From contig CM076259.1 of assembly GCA_038380795.1 (NCBI GenBank), positions 63,197,938 to 63,261,937 of the forward strand: a stretch of DNA of 64,000 nt. The letters are read 5' to 3'. The notes under the pieces are model-generated. The model had not been told where the DNA came from and ran no database searches. It worked only from the letters and a program-made list of their open reading frames with translations. Of this stretch, positions 48,457-61,436 are shown piece by piece. Within the stretch, counting starts at the first letter, position 1; each line of letters opens with the position of its first letter. This DNA is from Pyrocephalus nanus. Lineage: Eukaryota; Chordata; Aves; Passeriformes; Tyrannidae. Made by a program: the position numbers and the translations under genes.

Positions 48457-51149
48457 CTGGAGCCTAACTGCTAAAGCATGTGGGCCATATGGGCTGATGG
48501 GCTTCAAGGACAGGCCAGCAGTAGATGTCAGTGACCCCCAGTATTCAATGCTGCACGCTGAATCCTCTGCAAGCTCTGGAAAAGATATGTTTCCATGTGA
48601 GGCCATTCCAAGGACAGGACATATAAGGACTTAAGGTCTGTCACTGAAAAAGCAGGCAAACCATGGCATGAAAAGCATGGAGGTAGAAGAACAGTACTTT
48701 CCTGCCATTACTGAAGTTATGCACGAGGCCCTGAATCTAAAGATATTTCAATGGAGTTCTCTTGGTGTCTTGAAAATTATGGCTACCAAATCTGGAAAAT
48801 CAAATGCTGAGCATGCACACAGATGAGTGCTGTGCTGGCTCCAGTCATTGGGGCAGATGGTCCCCAGCCAAACCTGAAGTGTGTGCTCAGACCATGTCTT
48901 GGTGAAGGCTATTTGTCCAGCAGGCAGAAAGAATGGAACCCAGACAGTCAAAAGCTTCCTCCATCAGGTTCAAATTCTTCTCTTTGATCTAAATAGCAAG
49001 GTGAACGGTTGTCTGTGGAGAATTATGGTGTGAGGTTTTCTTAATCTTGGCTATTGAACACTGTACAAATAGCTTATGAGAAGGATCTGATTCTCAATCT
49101 CTCATACCTCAGATGAAAGCCTCATTCAGCAGAATATGAAGCCAATTGACGTGGATAAGGGAAGAAGTGAAATAAGTCTAGCTGGAAGCCCACCCCAGAA
49201 TGTCTGAAAGCTTAAGAGGAAATGTATTTGGTCCTCTCCAACTCAGGTAGAAGAATCTCAGATTCTTATTTACTCACCAGGTAAGTAACCAAGGAGATCA
49301 ATGTGCAAATATACTTTTTAAAATGCTATCTTCTGAGAAAATGATACGAAAGTCTTCTGAGAATACATTCTGCATGTATGTTCTTGCTAGCTCTCCCCCC
49401 TGCCCCTGGTCCTTTACACTGCATGGACTCGAGACCATGTGTGGCTCCTAGAGCTGTTTGTTTGCTCCACAAGAAGACACATAGGTTTAGGTGGAAGTCA
49501 CAAGAGAGCAGTTGGGCAGTGTGTGGTAATGCTAAGTAGTCAGAGACAAGCGCTGCTGATACATTCAGCCTCTTAAGCTGTGTCTGCCCTGCTATTACTG
49601 TGTTGATGTTTTATGTTGTTGACTTCTACAACAGAGATCCCAGGTGTGAAGTAATACAAATGGAGGATAGGTGCAAGAGGACCAAGATGCAGGAGTAAGC
49701 ATGGAAAGTAAGCTATTAGATAATGGAAACAACCCTTATATAGTTCAAGCACCACCTCTTTCTTTTGTGTCTGCTAGCTTAAGTGAATCCCAACCTGGCT
49801 GTTTTCCAGGATTTCTTTGTTTAGACAATCCACACTCCTTGGGCATTGCATGCACTTGGAGATGAAGATTCCACAAGAGAGTGAGGTGTTGTGGGGTCAT
49901 ATATCACAAAAATAGGCATTGAATACTTTGAGGACTTTGTCTGAAATGAATGGTGGAATGAAGAATGTGAACATAAACACTGAGTCTAGAAAAGATTCTT
50001 TATACTCTTTTTATTTTTTGGATCAATGATTTTGTTAAGAGTCTTAATACCCTGATTAAGTATGGCTGCAGCAGGGAATGTTTCATCAGCCTAGCAGAGA
50101 AATGACTGAAGACATAAGGTAACTATCATCTTTAAAACCACTGTGTGTTACCATCATCTGTGGAGAAGGGAGATACAACTGGATATCCTTCTGCAATAGT
50201 CATTGTTGGCTTATTGACTTGATTATTCTCCTTGGATATATATTCACTCAACAGATCACAGCAACCCCAAAGAGATTAATTACATGTATTTTTAAATTCC
50301 CTAAGTGCACATTTGCATAACTAGCATTTTTAAATATTCATAAATACATATTTGCTTGATAGATTGTAGCGGCATCATTTGCAGCTTCAAAAGGGACCTT
50401 CACTTAATCAAACCAGAAATGTTAATCATTTCTTGAGGCTCAGACATATGATCAGCATATTGTAGCACAATAAATACATTGACTATCAGTGAGGGTGCAG
50501 TAACTGAGTGCATGCTCCTACCCTTTGGCACACGGGAGGAAATTTGAACCAGCTTAACCCCCTGTTACTGTGGTTTAGACAGACCCTCTTTGCATTTACT
50601 ACACACAGCAGACTTATACCTAACTGACATGGATTGGCTCATTTGTGTTAAGTGGATCCTACATCCTTGCTAGGTCCAGTTTCCCAGTTACAAAAGCCTT
50701 GCAGGCATGTCATTGTGGACATTCCCAGAAAGGGTGTGTCTGTGCATGGGCACTCCACACCCTCAGCCATATCAGGTATGTCCATAGTGTTTAACAGAAA
50801 AGGCAGAGAAAGATATTGAAGTCATGGCTGGCTCTACAGCTTGACTCATTCCCTGGCTCTCTTTTGAAATCTTTCAGTGAGCTGAGTCCAAGACACAGTA
50901 CCAGCATATTACTTGGGACGGCTCGAATTGTCCATCACGAGGGCACTGGGTGTGCACACCCTGCGCAGTCATCCAGCGCTATCTCAGAGGGCTGTGTGTC
51001 CTCAAACATGCCTGCACACCTTCTTGTCACCCCAGGAGTGTGCAACATGGACTCTTGGTGCCATGACACTATACACTTGGGCTGTAGCCAAGTCCTCATT
51101 ACTTCAGAAAATTTCATTTAAGAAATGCATGAAAAATAATAATACTCAA
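48457..51149. other. Intergenic, no gene recognised
   Basis: Single-copy sequence. An AT-rich segment at about 50260-50480 could be regulatory but shows nothing specific. Confidence 0.55.
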
Positions 51150-51340
51150 TCACTTGAGCAGGCTCCCCAGAGAAATCATCATGGCACCAATCCTGTCAAG
51201 AGTTCAAGTACTATCTGGAAGACACTTTTAGTCATGTAGTTTAGCTTTAGGTAGTTCTGTGAGGAGAAAGGAGTTGAATTCGATGATCCTTGTGGGTCCA
51301 TACCAACTCAAGATATTCTATGTTTCTGAGTCTGATACTG
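51150..51340 (+). mobile_element. CR1 LINE, short 3' end
   Basis: TTGAGCAGGCTCCCCAGAGA, AGAGTTCAAGTACTATCTGG, AAGGAGTTGAATTCGATGAT, CCTTGTGGGTCCATACCAAC, TCAAGATATTCTATGTTTCTG: the standard last 190 bases of a CR1 with moderate divergence. Confidence 0.88.
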
Positions 51341-54300
51341 TTATAGGGGACTACAGTGACAGATCCAGGGCCACATGCTACATAATACAGATATAGCCTT
51401 TCTGCCATCGAAAGGTTAGTCCCAAAGAATCGTGAGTGTGGGCTGGTCTGTACATCCCCCCACTGCAGCTTACAGGCAGAGCTGCTGAAGCCAATAGCAG
51501 CTTGTACCTCAGACAATGACTGATGTGCAGTTCCTCATTCCCCTCTCAGCCTGGCTGTATGCTTATTTAATTCTGGCTGCAGGGAAATAGTCCTGATTAT
51601 CTTCAACTCAAGAGAGAGGAGTGTAATTTTTATTCATGCAAGCAGATTGTGACCAGGTGTTACAACTAGAAGGGCTTCACCCCCCTCTGCCTTCTCTTAT
51701 TCATTTGATATGAAGAGTCTTTGCAGTATCAAAGCAGGAAACCTCAAAGCAGGGCGACAAGGAAGTTAACTCCTTCTGGGTCTCTCTATGAGGTGGTGAG
51801 TCAGACTTGAAACATAGTCCCTTAGCAAGTAACTGAAAAGAAAAAAGAAAAAGGACAGTTTTCCCCACCAGCTGCATTTTGAGCTCAAGTTCAGGAAGAG
51901 AGGAGCATGAATTCAAAACACACTAGAAATGTCAAAGTTGGAGCTCACACATTGCAGTTCATAGCTTGGAATGCAGGGAGTGGGGCTATGAGAAAGGATT
52001 AAGAAATTCCATTTTTGATGTAGGTCTGATGGGAGCAGGCTACAGGGGGAAGGCAGAGGGACAGTGTTTTTGGAAGAGCAAAGGAGTAACCCAGAAAGAG
52101 GGAAGGATATGATTCACATGCATCAGCATTCCTGACCTCTCAAGGAGGGTCTCTGGTGTCTGGGCTGTTGGTCCCATACCCATAGGTGCATTTTGGGGTC
52201 AGTAGTGACTGAGTGCTCATACATCTGCTGTGCTGCCCTGTCTGTAGGCTACCTGGCACTCTGAGTACCTGCCAGCTCACGGACTGTTTGCCTGGGAGGA
52301 GGAAGGCCACGAAGGGGGAACCAGTGACCTGAGCTTGTGCATGATCCCTCCTCATCAGACCACATCCCTGTAATTGAGTTATGCTGAGTCAGTGTGGGAC
52401 ACGTGCATTTTAGTTTTCTGCTGGGTGATATTGCATAAACTGTGACATCTACACCAAATAAGACACTCCCTGGCTTGGCAAGTGGAAGTGAGGCTTTGAA
52501 AGCAAAGCCTGCTTGTCAGATTGCCTCAAAGCTGAATTTATGTCCCAGTGCTTGTATTTTGAAACATTTTAATAGCATTGTGTCTTAGCTGAAGTGATCT
52601 CCTGAGCTTAATCCGTCAGGGCAAATTTAGTTGGAGGTCCAAAGTTTTGGAGGCTCAGTAGTTGACAGTTGAATTTCTTACCGAGAACTATTGTGGTTTG
52701 GTCCATTGGAAGTAAGAGCCAAAATGCAATTTGAAGTATATAATTTTATTTAAAAATGGATACTCTGTTATAATTGGATACCAGCCTCTGCCCATTAAAG
52801 CATCCCAATCATTTATTTTGGAAACACACAAATTCCAGCCAATCACAACAACAGTTTGATCACCAAGAAATAAAACTTTTTATAGCAACTGAAAGCCAAT
52901 CTTAGCTTGAATATTGTATCTGTTTGAATATATTTTTGTTAGGAACCCACTGGCCTTTCAAACTTCACAGCAGAGAATGGTGAAAGATCTCAACTCATCA
53001 AAGTTTACGGCATTCGTATTTCATTGCTGAGAGATCCTTTTCATAAAGGCATCTCAATTTTTAATTGGAGCTATAAAGAAAAACTACCCCTGCAGATTTG
53101 AGTCAAGCTTGTCATGGCAATGAATGTTTAATATGAATCCCTGATTCAGTGTCACTGAAATAAGCCCCTTACGTCAAACAAGAAAGCAGTCTTACAGGGG
53201 CTGGCTCTCTTCATTGAGGAGCAAAGGGAGAATGAATACTGAGGTGGATTTTTTCTTTGTACAGGTTTCGTATCTGCAGGACAGGAATCTGGAGGCTAAG
53301 AGTTACCAGATCTATTAATTAATCTTTGAGTTCCCACTTGACTGGCTGTCCTTTGGATATACCTTTTATAATTTGGATGCATCTTAACTCATAGTGGACC
53401 ACAGAGCTCTGACCACCTCAAAGTGTCAGACTGGCTGGCTTTCACCAAGGATTAAGGAAAATAACTCAATGTCAGTTGTTCAATTGGGGACATTATAACT
53501 TTTTTTGGCCACTCTAAACCCTCCTAGGTTCCTACCTGATCAGATTTATTTTTATCATTAGCAAGTAATCATGGCACAAGATTAAAGTGTGTATACTTAT
53601 TCTTTCTAAAATGAGTTATTAACCAGCCTGTGTTAGGAAAAGGAACTGGCTCTAGATGACTTCATGGTGGGAAGAAAAAGAGAGACAATATAAGTAATTT
53701 CTTTTTCTTCTTTTCCCAAGCATTAGTGCCAGGGCAATTTTTGTTGTTCAATACATGGAAAACAGGCCAATTGACAACTGTGGGCTTCTATATTAGTTAT
53801 ATTATATTTAGTTATATTTTCATAAATAAAATTCAATATCTCTGTCGAAGCATAATGTTTAGTTCTGTTCATCACTGAGAAATTGAATCTTGTGACAATG
53901 CACGGATTGGTAATAAAACACTTATCTTAATTACTAGTCATGCCCAAACTAAGATTAAAGAATTCTTATTATTTTCCTTCTTCTTACAGACTGAATAGTT
54001 TGGGGAAAATAAAGCTGTGGAGAGGTGAGAACACTCTGCTTTCCTTGCATTCACCTCTAGTTGCTATTCCTTTTTGTGCTTCAAAGACTTGACTGGTTTG
54101 GGATGAAGGATGGAGATGACAGGTAAAGTGCTCCCAGACCTACCAGGGCAGGTCTACCACAATGCCTGAGGGGTGAAAACCCTTTGGCTCAGTCAGGTGC
54201 TTGCTCCCTAGACAGGCAGGGGCTGCTCCTTCAGGGCTGTAGGAGAGAGTGGCTCTCTGGCTTCCTCCCAAGCCACACTGCTCCAGGGCAAGACGGTGGC

Positions 54301-56729
54301 TGCCCTTCTGGCAGCCCCCTCTGCAAGATAAACACCAAGCTGCTGCAGCTTAAAATATCAATCTTGGGCTGGGGACAGTGAAAACAAGGTAGTCTAACAT
54401 GCAACTGAAAAAACATAGGCTGAACCATAGCCAATCCTGCTGGTGCTTGGTGGTCTGGAAGGGTTGAGTTTAAAGGATTAGGGGATGCTGCCAGTCTCTC
54501 CACGACACTGCCTCAATACTGCAAGATGAAGGGGTCTAACGGGTAGTCTTGGCTGCAGACAACTCTAAGCCTTTTTTAATGATCATGTCTGCAATGTATG
54601 AACACTAACAAAATGCTGACTAAGTTGCCAGAAAATGCAAGTTTTGATTTAAAATCTAGGATGCATTATTTTGGGACAGTCTTGACTTCAGCTTTTCAGG
54701 TCCTTGGCAAGGAATCCACAGGGAAATGCAGACATGCCTACGTGCGCAAACCCACAGAGGGTCAGAGAGTTAGAAAGTAGACCTTCAGCTAGGTATTGCT
54801 TCAGCTCTGCTCTAGGACCCACCCTGTTGACATATTCTAACCACAGCTACAGAAATGATCACCTGGCCTGCCAAAATGGGGGCTATATGACCAAAACTGA
54901 ATGGAGCTCTGGGCGCTCCATGTCTTTGTGATTACATCTGTTTTGTAGGAGAAGTGATCTGAAATGCCCTCAGGCAGGAGGACTTGCCATGGACTCCTTG
55001 TCTGGTGTCCACAAGGAGTATGCTCTGGTCAGGGTTTTCTTGCACTGGCTTTCTCCAGCTGAGCCTCAGGGAGACAGGATTGTCGTATTGTCCATGTCCT
55101 GGAGAATCTCAAAGGAATGAAAAGCCCTTTCTGCATGGAGTCAAGCTCTAAACTTTCTTAGAGGTTTTTTCTTAGAACAGCTTACAGGCCTCCCCACTCT
55201 TTCATAGACTCATGCGCCCACCAGATTCCACCATATGTTGCACAAGGCATGAAATTGCCTAGCTAAGATGCCCTGTTGCATTCCACTGTGCTGTAAACTC
55301 TGGTTGCATTCTTATCTAATTTTTGCCTCTTAAAGGAAGCATCTAATTTAGGAACTGGATTCTCCAAATTTCTACTGTCAGCAATGGTGGGAGAGTGAGA
55401 TCTCTGAGAGTAATACAAGGCTTGGATGGGCTGGAAATCTCTATCTCCCTCCACTGACTAATGAGGTCACCAAGGGTGAAGAGAAACTACAATTACATGC
55501 CTGAGTTAGAGGGGGTGAATTCAAGCACAAGCCCCTGGAAGTCCAGAATGGGACCACTGAAAACCACTGCGATGTTCATCTGCTTTCACATCTGTAATGT
55601 TTCATGTGCCATCTGGTTCATTCTTGGAGTTGTAGGATTTACTTGAACATAGCCTCCCTGCATGTGTTTGAGCCCCCACACTAGCACACAGCTTGCTGAT
55701 TTTCTTGCCAGATAATGGAAGAAAAAAGTAGGTGGCTCAGCAGGATCTCTCAGGCATCATTTGGGTGGGGACCAAGTGAATGCTAGGATCTGAATAGAAT
55801 AAAATTTTAATAGAGGGCTTGTGATTGAGATTTGGAGTTTCTGCTTGGTTTTCTATCTATTTCTTTTTCTATTTTAACTCTCATTATCTGGTTTCCATGG
55901 AAAGCTTTTTCAATAGAGCTGGAGAACAGCTTCAATATTTTTCTTACAAAAGTTAATAAAGAAATAAGATGCATCTCTGTCTCTTTCTTTTTAAAGTCAA
56001 GAATACCAGGCATGGAAAATTGAATTAGCCAAAATGGATTGGTTTCTCCTGGCCTCCATTTTCCTTCTTGAAATGTGCAGAGCAAATAAAAGCCGCTAGT
56101 CAGAACACCATTGAAAATGCCCTTAAACAACTGCTCTATTTTTTCTTTAGAACAGCCATGCATGAAATAAGCCACACATTCACAAGGCTGCCTGTCACTA
56201 AAGTGGTTTGATTATGTTGCATGGAGTGCCAGTTTAAATTGCAAACTCAGTGGGCCTTCTTGGAAGCTTCTTCTTTTTGCTCGTTGGCAAAACAACTTGG
56301 AATATATATTTGGCTTAATCCAGCCTAATCTGATCTGTTTCACAATGCCATCTGGATCTCATCATGGGCTGGATGCTCTCCGTATTTGATCCAGGCAATG
56401 TTTTTTTCCCTTAATGGCTATTCTTTAAGAATTAAGCATTTTGGAGAAGTGTTGTTCCCAGTTCACTCTTATTCATTGTGTGGAGGATATCCAGGAGCAG
56501 ACACTGAGATATTTATTGCCACTAAGGATCCAATAGCTAATTGAATCTGAATCAGTTGCTATCAGTTGTTGTCTTGGGAGTGGCTCAAGAACATTTCTGT
56601 ATCTTTCAAGGATGGAATATTCCTTTACCAAATGTTAAGTCTAAGAAAGCACCTGGTGGATTTGGATGACAGCACAGTGTTATCTCAAAGCATTTCTCAG
56701 TGACTGATATTTCTTCCAGTAGATGATCT
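51341..56729. other. Intergenic; contains AT-rich single-copy segments
   Basis: No gene recognised. 52740-53170 and 56030-56400 are repeat-free, AT-rich and dense in homeodomain-type words (TAAT, ATTA, TAATCC), the composition typical of conserved non-coding elements near developmental regulators. Conservation cannot be judged from one sequence. Confidence 0.5.
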
Positions 56730-56950
56730 TACTTTCTGGGAAGAAAAACTTTCTAATGATAAGGATAGTTATGCTCTGGCACAGGTTGCCTAGGGAAATG
56801 ATGAGATCTCCATCACTGGAGGTTTTTAAGAACCGGTTAGACAAGCAGCTGCCAAGAACAGCTGATGTATAGTCAACTCTGCCTTTGGGCACCACTAGAT
56901 GACCTCCTGAAAGCCCTCTCCTCTGAATATTTTGATCTGTGAGCTTATAT
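56730..56950 (+). mobile_element. Old CR1 3' end
   Basis: GAAAAACTTTCTAATGATAAG, GCTCTGGCACAGGTTGCCTA, GGGAAATGATGAGATCTCCA, CACTGGAGGTTTTTAAGAAC, ACTAGATGACCTCCTGAAAG and the degraded tail GAATATTTTGATCTGTG correspond in order to the final segment of a CR1 of the type ending GATGACCTCTTGAGGTCCCTTCCAACCCTA. Confidence 0.82.
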
Positions 56951-59900
56951 CTGAACAATGAACCAATCAACAAGACATTAAAAGGGAATTGGAACAAATA
57001 CTTTGTTTGTGTAAGAATTAAAAGTACAAATAGAATAAAAAGCACACTTTGTATATGACTCTTTGTTTAAAAAAAAAATGTTAAAAAAATCATTAGAGAG
57101 ATGTCTACAAAGATATAGACCTAGGAAGTTAGGTGCAAATGTGGAGAATCCTCATTCCAGAAAAAAAACAACCAAAAGAAAGCCTAATTACTGTTATGGG
57201 ATTTCATTTATAGGGCTTAAGGGAGATATATGCACTTGGAGAATGCATTTTGAGATGGTCTGTTGAAGTATGTTTAAGTTACACAAGGATGCCTGTCCTT
57301 CATCTCTTGCCCAGACCTTCCAGATACAGAGGGCTAAATGTTCCAGAGCCTTACACCCATTGTTTAAGACAGAACATGATGGAGACAGAAATTTAATTCA
57401 CAGCTTCCTATATAAGAGCCTTTTATTCAAAATATGTGAAAGAAATAAAACATTATAATGCATCCCAGGGGGCTCTGACAACCCAAGAGCACTAAAGTGT
57501 GATATTAAAATATAGAACTGAGACTGTTTATGTGGCAGTTGTGGTAAAATTCACTTTGTGCAGAAAACCAGGGGGCTTGTGATAGACTGTTCCTCACCAG
57601 CTTCCAGGACATAGGAAGGCTCTTACCTTTGCCCTGTTGCAGCAGAGCTTTGAGTGCAGGCTGACCATGTGTGTGTCCCACATGCCTGTCTAAGGTATTT
57701 CACAGCGTGCTTGAAGTCTTGTTCAGGAATATGATGAATATGTTTCCAGGATGCTATGTTTATAAAGTGTTTTTTGTAATAAACACCAACCACTGAACAA
57801 ATCCTACATCTAGAACTGATGTTGGTTGTTTAATTCATGAAGATCTTCACAGATTACTGCATTTTGTCTAGAAAAAATGCACGACAATCTTTAGAGTGAA
57901 TTAGATTTCTTCTCTTATCTGAAGAACAGACCTCCAAATGAGCTTAAGCTGCTGGTGTTTCCCTTGACTGACCTGTCTCCACCTTCAGAGTTTTTGGCAA
58001 CAATAGCTAGTCCTGACTCATAATTTTCTTCTTCTTCTCTTTTTCTTCCCTTTCTCTCCTTCTTTTATTTTTTCTCTTTTCATTTTCTTTCTATTTTCCT
58101 TTTTCTTTTATCTCTCTCTTTCCCTTTCATCTCTCCTTCCTTTCCCTTTTCTATCTCTTTCTATCTTTCTTTTTCTCTTTTTTTCCCATATTTGCCTTTG
58201 TTTTTCCTCAACCAAGACTGTTTTAACATGGCAATAAATTGAATTAATTTTCCCCAAGTCAAGTCTGTTTTGTGCACGATGGTAATTGATAAGTAATCTT
58301 TCTGTCTTGATCACTTGACCCACAAGCTTTTCATCTTACTTTCTCCCCTATCCTGTTGTGGAAGGGGAGTGACAGAGTGGCTGGGGACATGTGATAGCTG
58401 GACATGGTCAACACACCACACTCCTGCAGGACACCCAAGCAGAGGGCCCTGGAACACGTAGGGCACTTGGTGCTAAGTGTGGCCATTTGCCTTTTAAACA
58501 ATGCCCAATGGAACTTGCAGTACCTGAATGGAAGGGGGTCCTGAGCAACCCAAGAAGTGACCCAGCTCAGAGCCATGTGGACTCTTGCCAGTGGGGCAGG
58601 GTGGTATGAGTGCTTGGGAGTGAGTGTATGGCAGTACCAAGGTAGAGAAGGCACAGGTGTATGCCCATCCTCATCACTTTCTCTGCTGCAGAGCAGGTTG
58701 CACCTCCAAAATAGAGTGAGGCAATTTGGAGGTGCAGATCTGAACAAGCAGAAAGCTCTCCTTGGCTTGGGGATTTTTCACTTTTGCTACATTCCACTAT
58801 CTGTAAATGTATGTTTGTGCAACCTCTAAATAAAAGGTTTCCAAACTTAAAACTCATGTTAAAAATGGTTATGTTTCTTGCCTGACTAAAATTGTTAGCT
58901 GTGACTAGAATTGTTTTGTCCTGCTTCTTCTCACTCATCTCTCCTTTTCCTGACTCACCTGAGCAGGACTTCTGCACCATGCAAAGCACAAATCTGCTTG
59001 TCACGAGGATGCTAGAACTAGGTTGCATGCTCTCAGGAGAGCTTTCCCTTTCCTGAGCCAGGCCTGCTTACTTTGTCCCTGGGGCTCCTCACTTGTGTAT
59101 GTGTCTTCGTAGGCTGATCCAGCAGCAGGGTTGAAATATATGGGTGTAAATGACATAAAGAGAAGACAAAGTGAAGGATGGTCATTTGTTAAACACCAGT
59201 TTCCGGTGTGTTTGTAATACATGCTTCTTCATCATTCAGGAGGAGACTTTGTTCCTTTTTTATTTTAAGTAGCTGCTGCGGTTGCTTGTCTCGTGTGAAG
59301 GCCACAGCAGTAGGATGCTGAAGAGATGTTTGGGTGTCAGGATGGCTGCACCCAAGCAAACCAGAATAGGGATGAAGTTCTATGTCTGTGGCTGGGGAAG
59401 TAAAATGGCAAAACTTCATAAGGAGAGAAGGGCAAAATCCAACTTCTTTCAAATATCTTCACATGCTCATCAAGGTTAATGAAAGATGGTCATGATAGCA
59501 GTATATTTCTGTTCAGTTGCAAAAATATTTTTTGCCATGCAAAAACATCTATGTCTCATTCTGGCTAGATGATATATTTATGTTGGGTACAATGCTCACT
59601 TTCAGTCACAGCCTGAGCTACGATGTTTCTTAGGAGTCTGATGGAAGTCCAGGTGAGCCATAGAAAGCAGATATTGGCCTGTGAGACTTCTCTGCTTCTT
59701 TCATCCCTACTGCTGTTTATTTTATTTTGTTTTATTTTTCAAGCAGAAAAGATTTGAACAAAATACCCCAATTCTAGTGCAGATAGGAGCATGATCTGGT
59801 TTGTTGCTCGTTAGCATGGGCAAAAAGCTCTCTGTTAGCACTTCTGAGATGATGGTGTCTCACTGCACAGATTCTTCATTCTTTTTCATACCACTGCCTT

Positions 59901-60689
59901 CTCTTCTTTTGGAGTAAATTTCAAAAGTTTTTTAATCTAAAAGGCCCAGTTTGGAGGGGCCAGATTCATGACCAAACCAAAGGCATAAACCTTTGTTTGT
60001 AATTTAAAAGTGAAATAAGAAGTCAGAAGCTAAGAAGAAGTTATTATTTCTGTTACTGGTTGGATCTGAGCCCAGAGCCCTAGATTAGATGTATGAGCAG
60101 AACATTTCACTTAACAGGTGCATTTTTTTGCCTTTTTGTCTTGAATGTGCTGATGGTCCTATTCCTTTTGGTTTCACTCAGCAGGTATAATGTAGATAAG
60201 GTAAACCAGCAATTCCCAGTCACGTTTTCCTTTATCCTCTTCTCAACACAGATTTCAGTAATTAAAAAACCACAACAAACCAGCCCACCTGAATTTATTT
60301 CAATTCAGTGATAGTTTAATTGGATAATTATTTCCATTTCAGTGTCCTTTACCTCCTTCCTCTTACCCCGCCACTGTCCCTTTCTTCGCAGGTACATAAT
60401 TTCTACTCTGCCTCACTGACCCCTCCTCCAAATTTTCTGTCTTTCTCTGAGAGCAACAATCAGTACTGTCCACATGCACTGCCTTCTCCCACTGCAGAGA
60501 TACTGGCAAATCCCTGTGAGGGCCTGGGCCCAATTCTCTACGTGGGCCTGGCTCCAGACCTCACAGAAATGTGGGAGATTGGATTGGTACGTAGTCTGGG
60601 TGCAGCATCCACACTGTGCTTGCATCCGGCTCCCCAAGGTTCAGCTAGTCCTGATGACAATAAACCAGGAGGAGCTCTTGTCTCCCTCA
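56951..60689. other. Intergenic with polypyrimidine tract
   Basis: No gene recognised. The main feature is the T/C tract at 58021-58196. The longest open frames (58567-59028 - and 58331-58747 -) lack domains. Confidence 0.6.
58021..58196. repeat. Polypyrimidine tract, about 175 bases
   Basis: Almost only T and C with rare A or G, in irregular CTT, TTTC and TCTC units. Such tracts can form triplex (H-DNA) structures when mirror-symmetric; this one is irregular, so that is uncertain. Confidence 0.88.
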
Positions 60690-61436
60690 AAGAGACATCC
60701 AGCAGAGAGACCCTGACAAATTAGAGGGCTGAGCAATCACCAACTGTGTCAATTTTAATAAGGGCAAGTGACTGATTCTGTGCCTGGGACAGCCCAAAAT
60801 GGATATACATACAGGATGTGGAACAAGACCTGGAGAGCAGCATCTTGGAAAAGGCCCTTGGGTGTCCTGGTTGATGGCAAGTTCAATATGAGTCAGCACT
60901 GCCCTGGCAGCCAGAAGGGCCAACCATGTCCTGGGGGGCATCAAGCAAAGCATCGTCAGCTGGTCGAGGGAGGGGATTGTCCCGCTCTGCTCTGCACTGG
61001 GGTGGCCTCACCTGGAATATTGTGTGTAGTTTTGGGCACCACAATATAGGAAACATATTAAGCTATTAGAGAGCATCCACAGGAGAGCTACGAAGATGGT
61101 GAAGGGCCTTGAGGGGAAGCCGTGTGAGGAGCAGCTGAGGTCACTTGGTCAGTTCAGCTTGGAGAAGAGGAGTCTGAGGAGAGACCTCACTGGGACTAGA
61201 GTTTCCTTCAGAGGGGAAGGGGATGGGCAGGTTCCAATCTCTTCTCTCTGGTGGCCTGCAACAGGACTTGAGGGAACAGCAAGAAACTGCATCAGGGGAT
61301 GTTTAGGTTAGATATTAGGAAAATGCTCTCAGGCACGTGGTGTGATTTTTCAGGTTGTCCAGTTCAGGGCCAGGAATTGAACTTCGGTGATCCTTATGTG
61401 TACCTTCCAGCTCCTGATATTCTATGATTCTGTGAT
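60690..61436 (+). mobile_element. CR1 LINE, about 750 bp 3' portion
   Basis: Starts within ORF2 (GACAAATTAGAGGGCTGAGC, AAGGGCAAGTGACTGATTCTG), runs through GGTGTCCTGGTTGATGGCAA, GGCCTCACCTGGAATATTGT, TAGTTTTGGGCACCACAATA, and ends GATATTCTATGATTCTGTGAT. Translation near 61096-61200 gives MVKGLEGKP, then [18 protein letters not shown], the CR1 ORF2 C-terminal signature; upstream the frame shifts several times. The gag-like ORF1 and the reverse-transcriptase core are absent. Confidence 0.94.

Noticed and set aside
58567..59028. 153-codon open frame on the - strand
   Set aside because: No domain, signal peptide or motif; composition resembles random non-coding sequence.
60768..61311. Open frames with repetitive [12 protein letters not shown] text as a gene
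   Set aside because: This is the C-terminal end of CR1 ORF2 in a truncated element.
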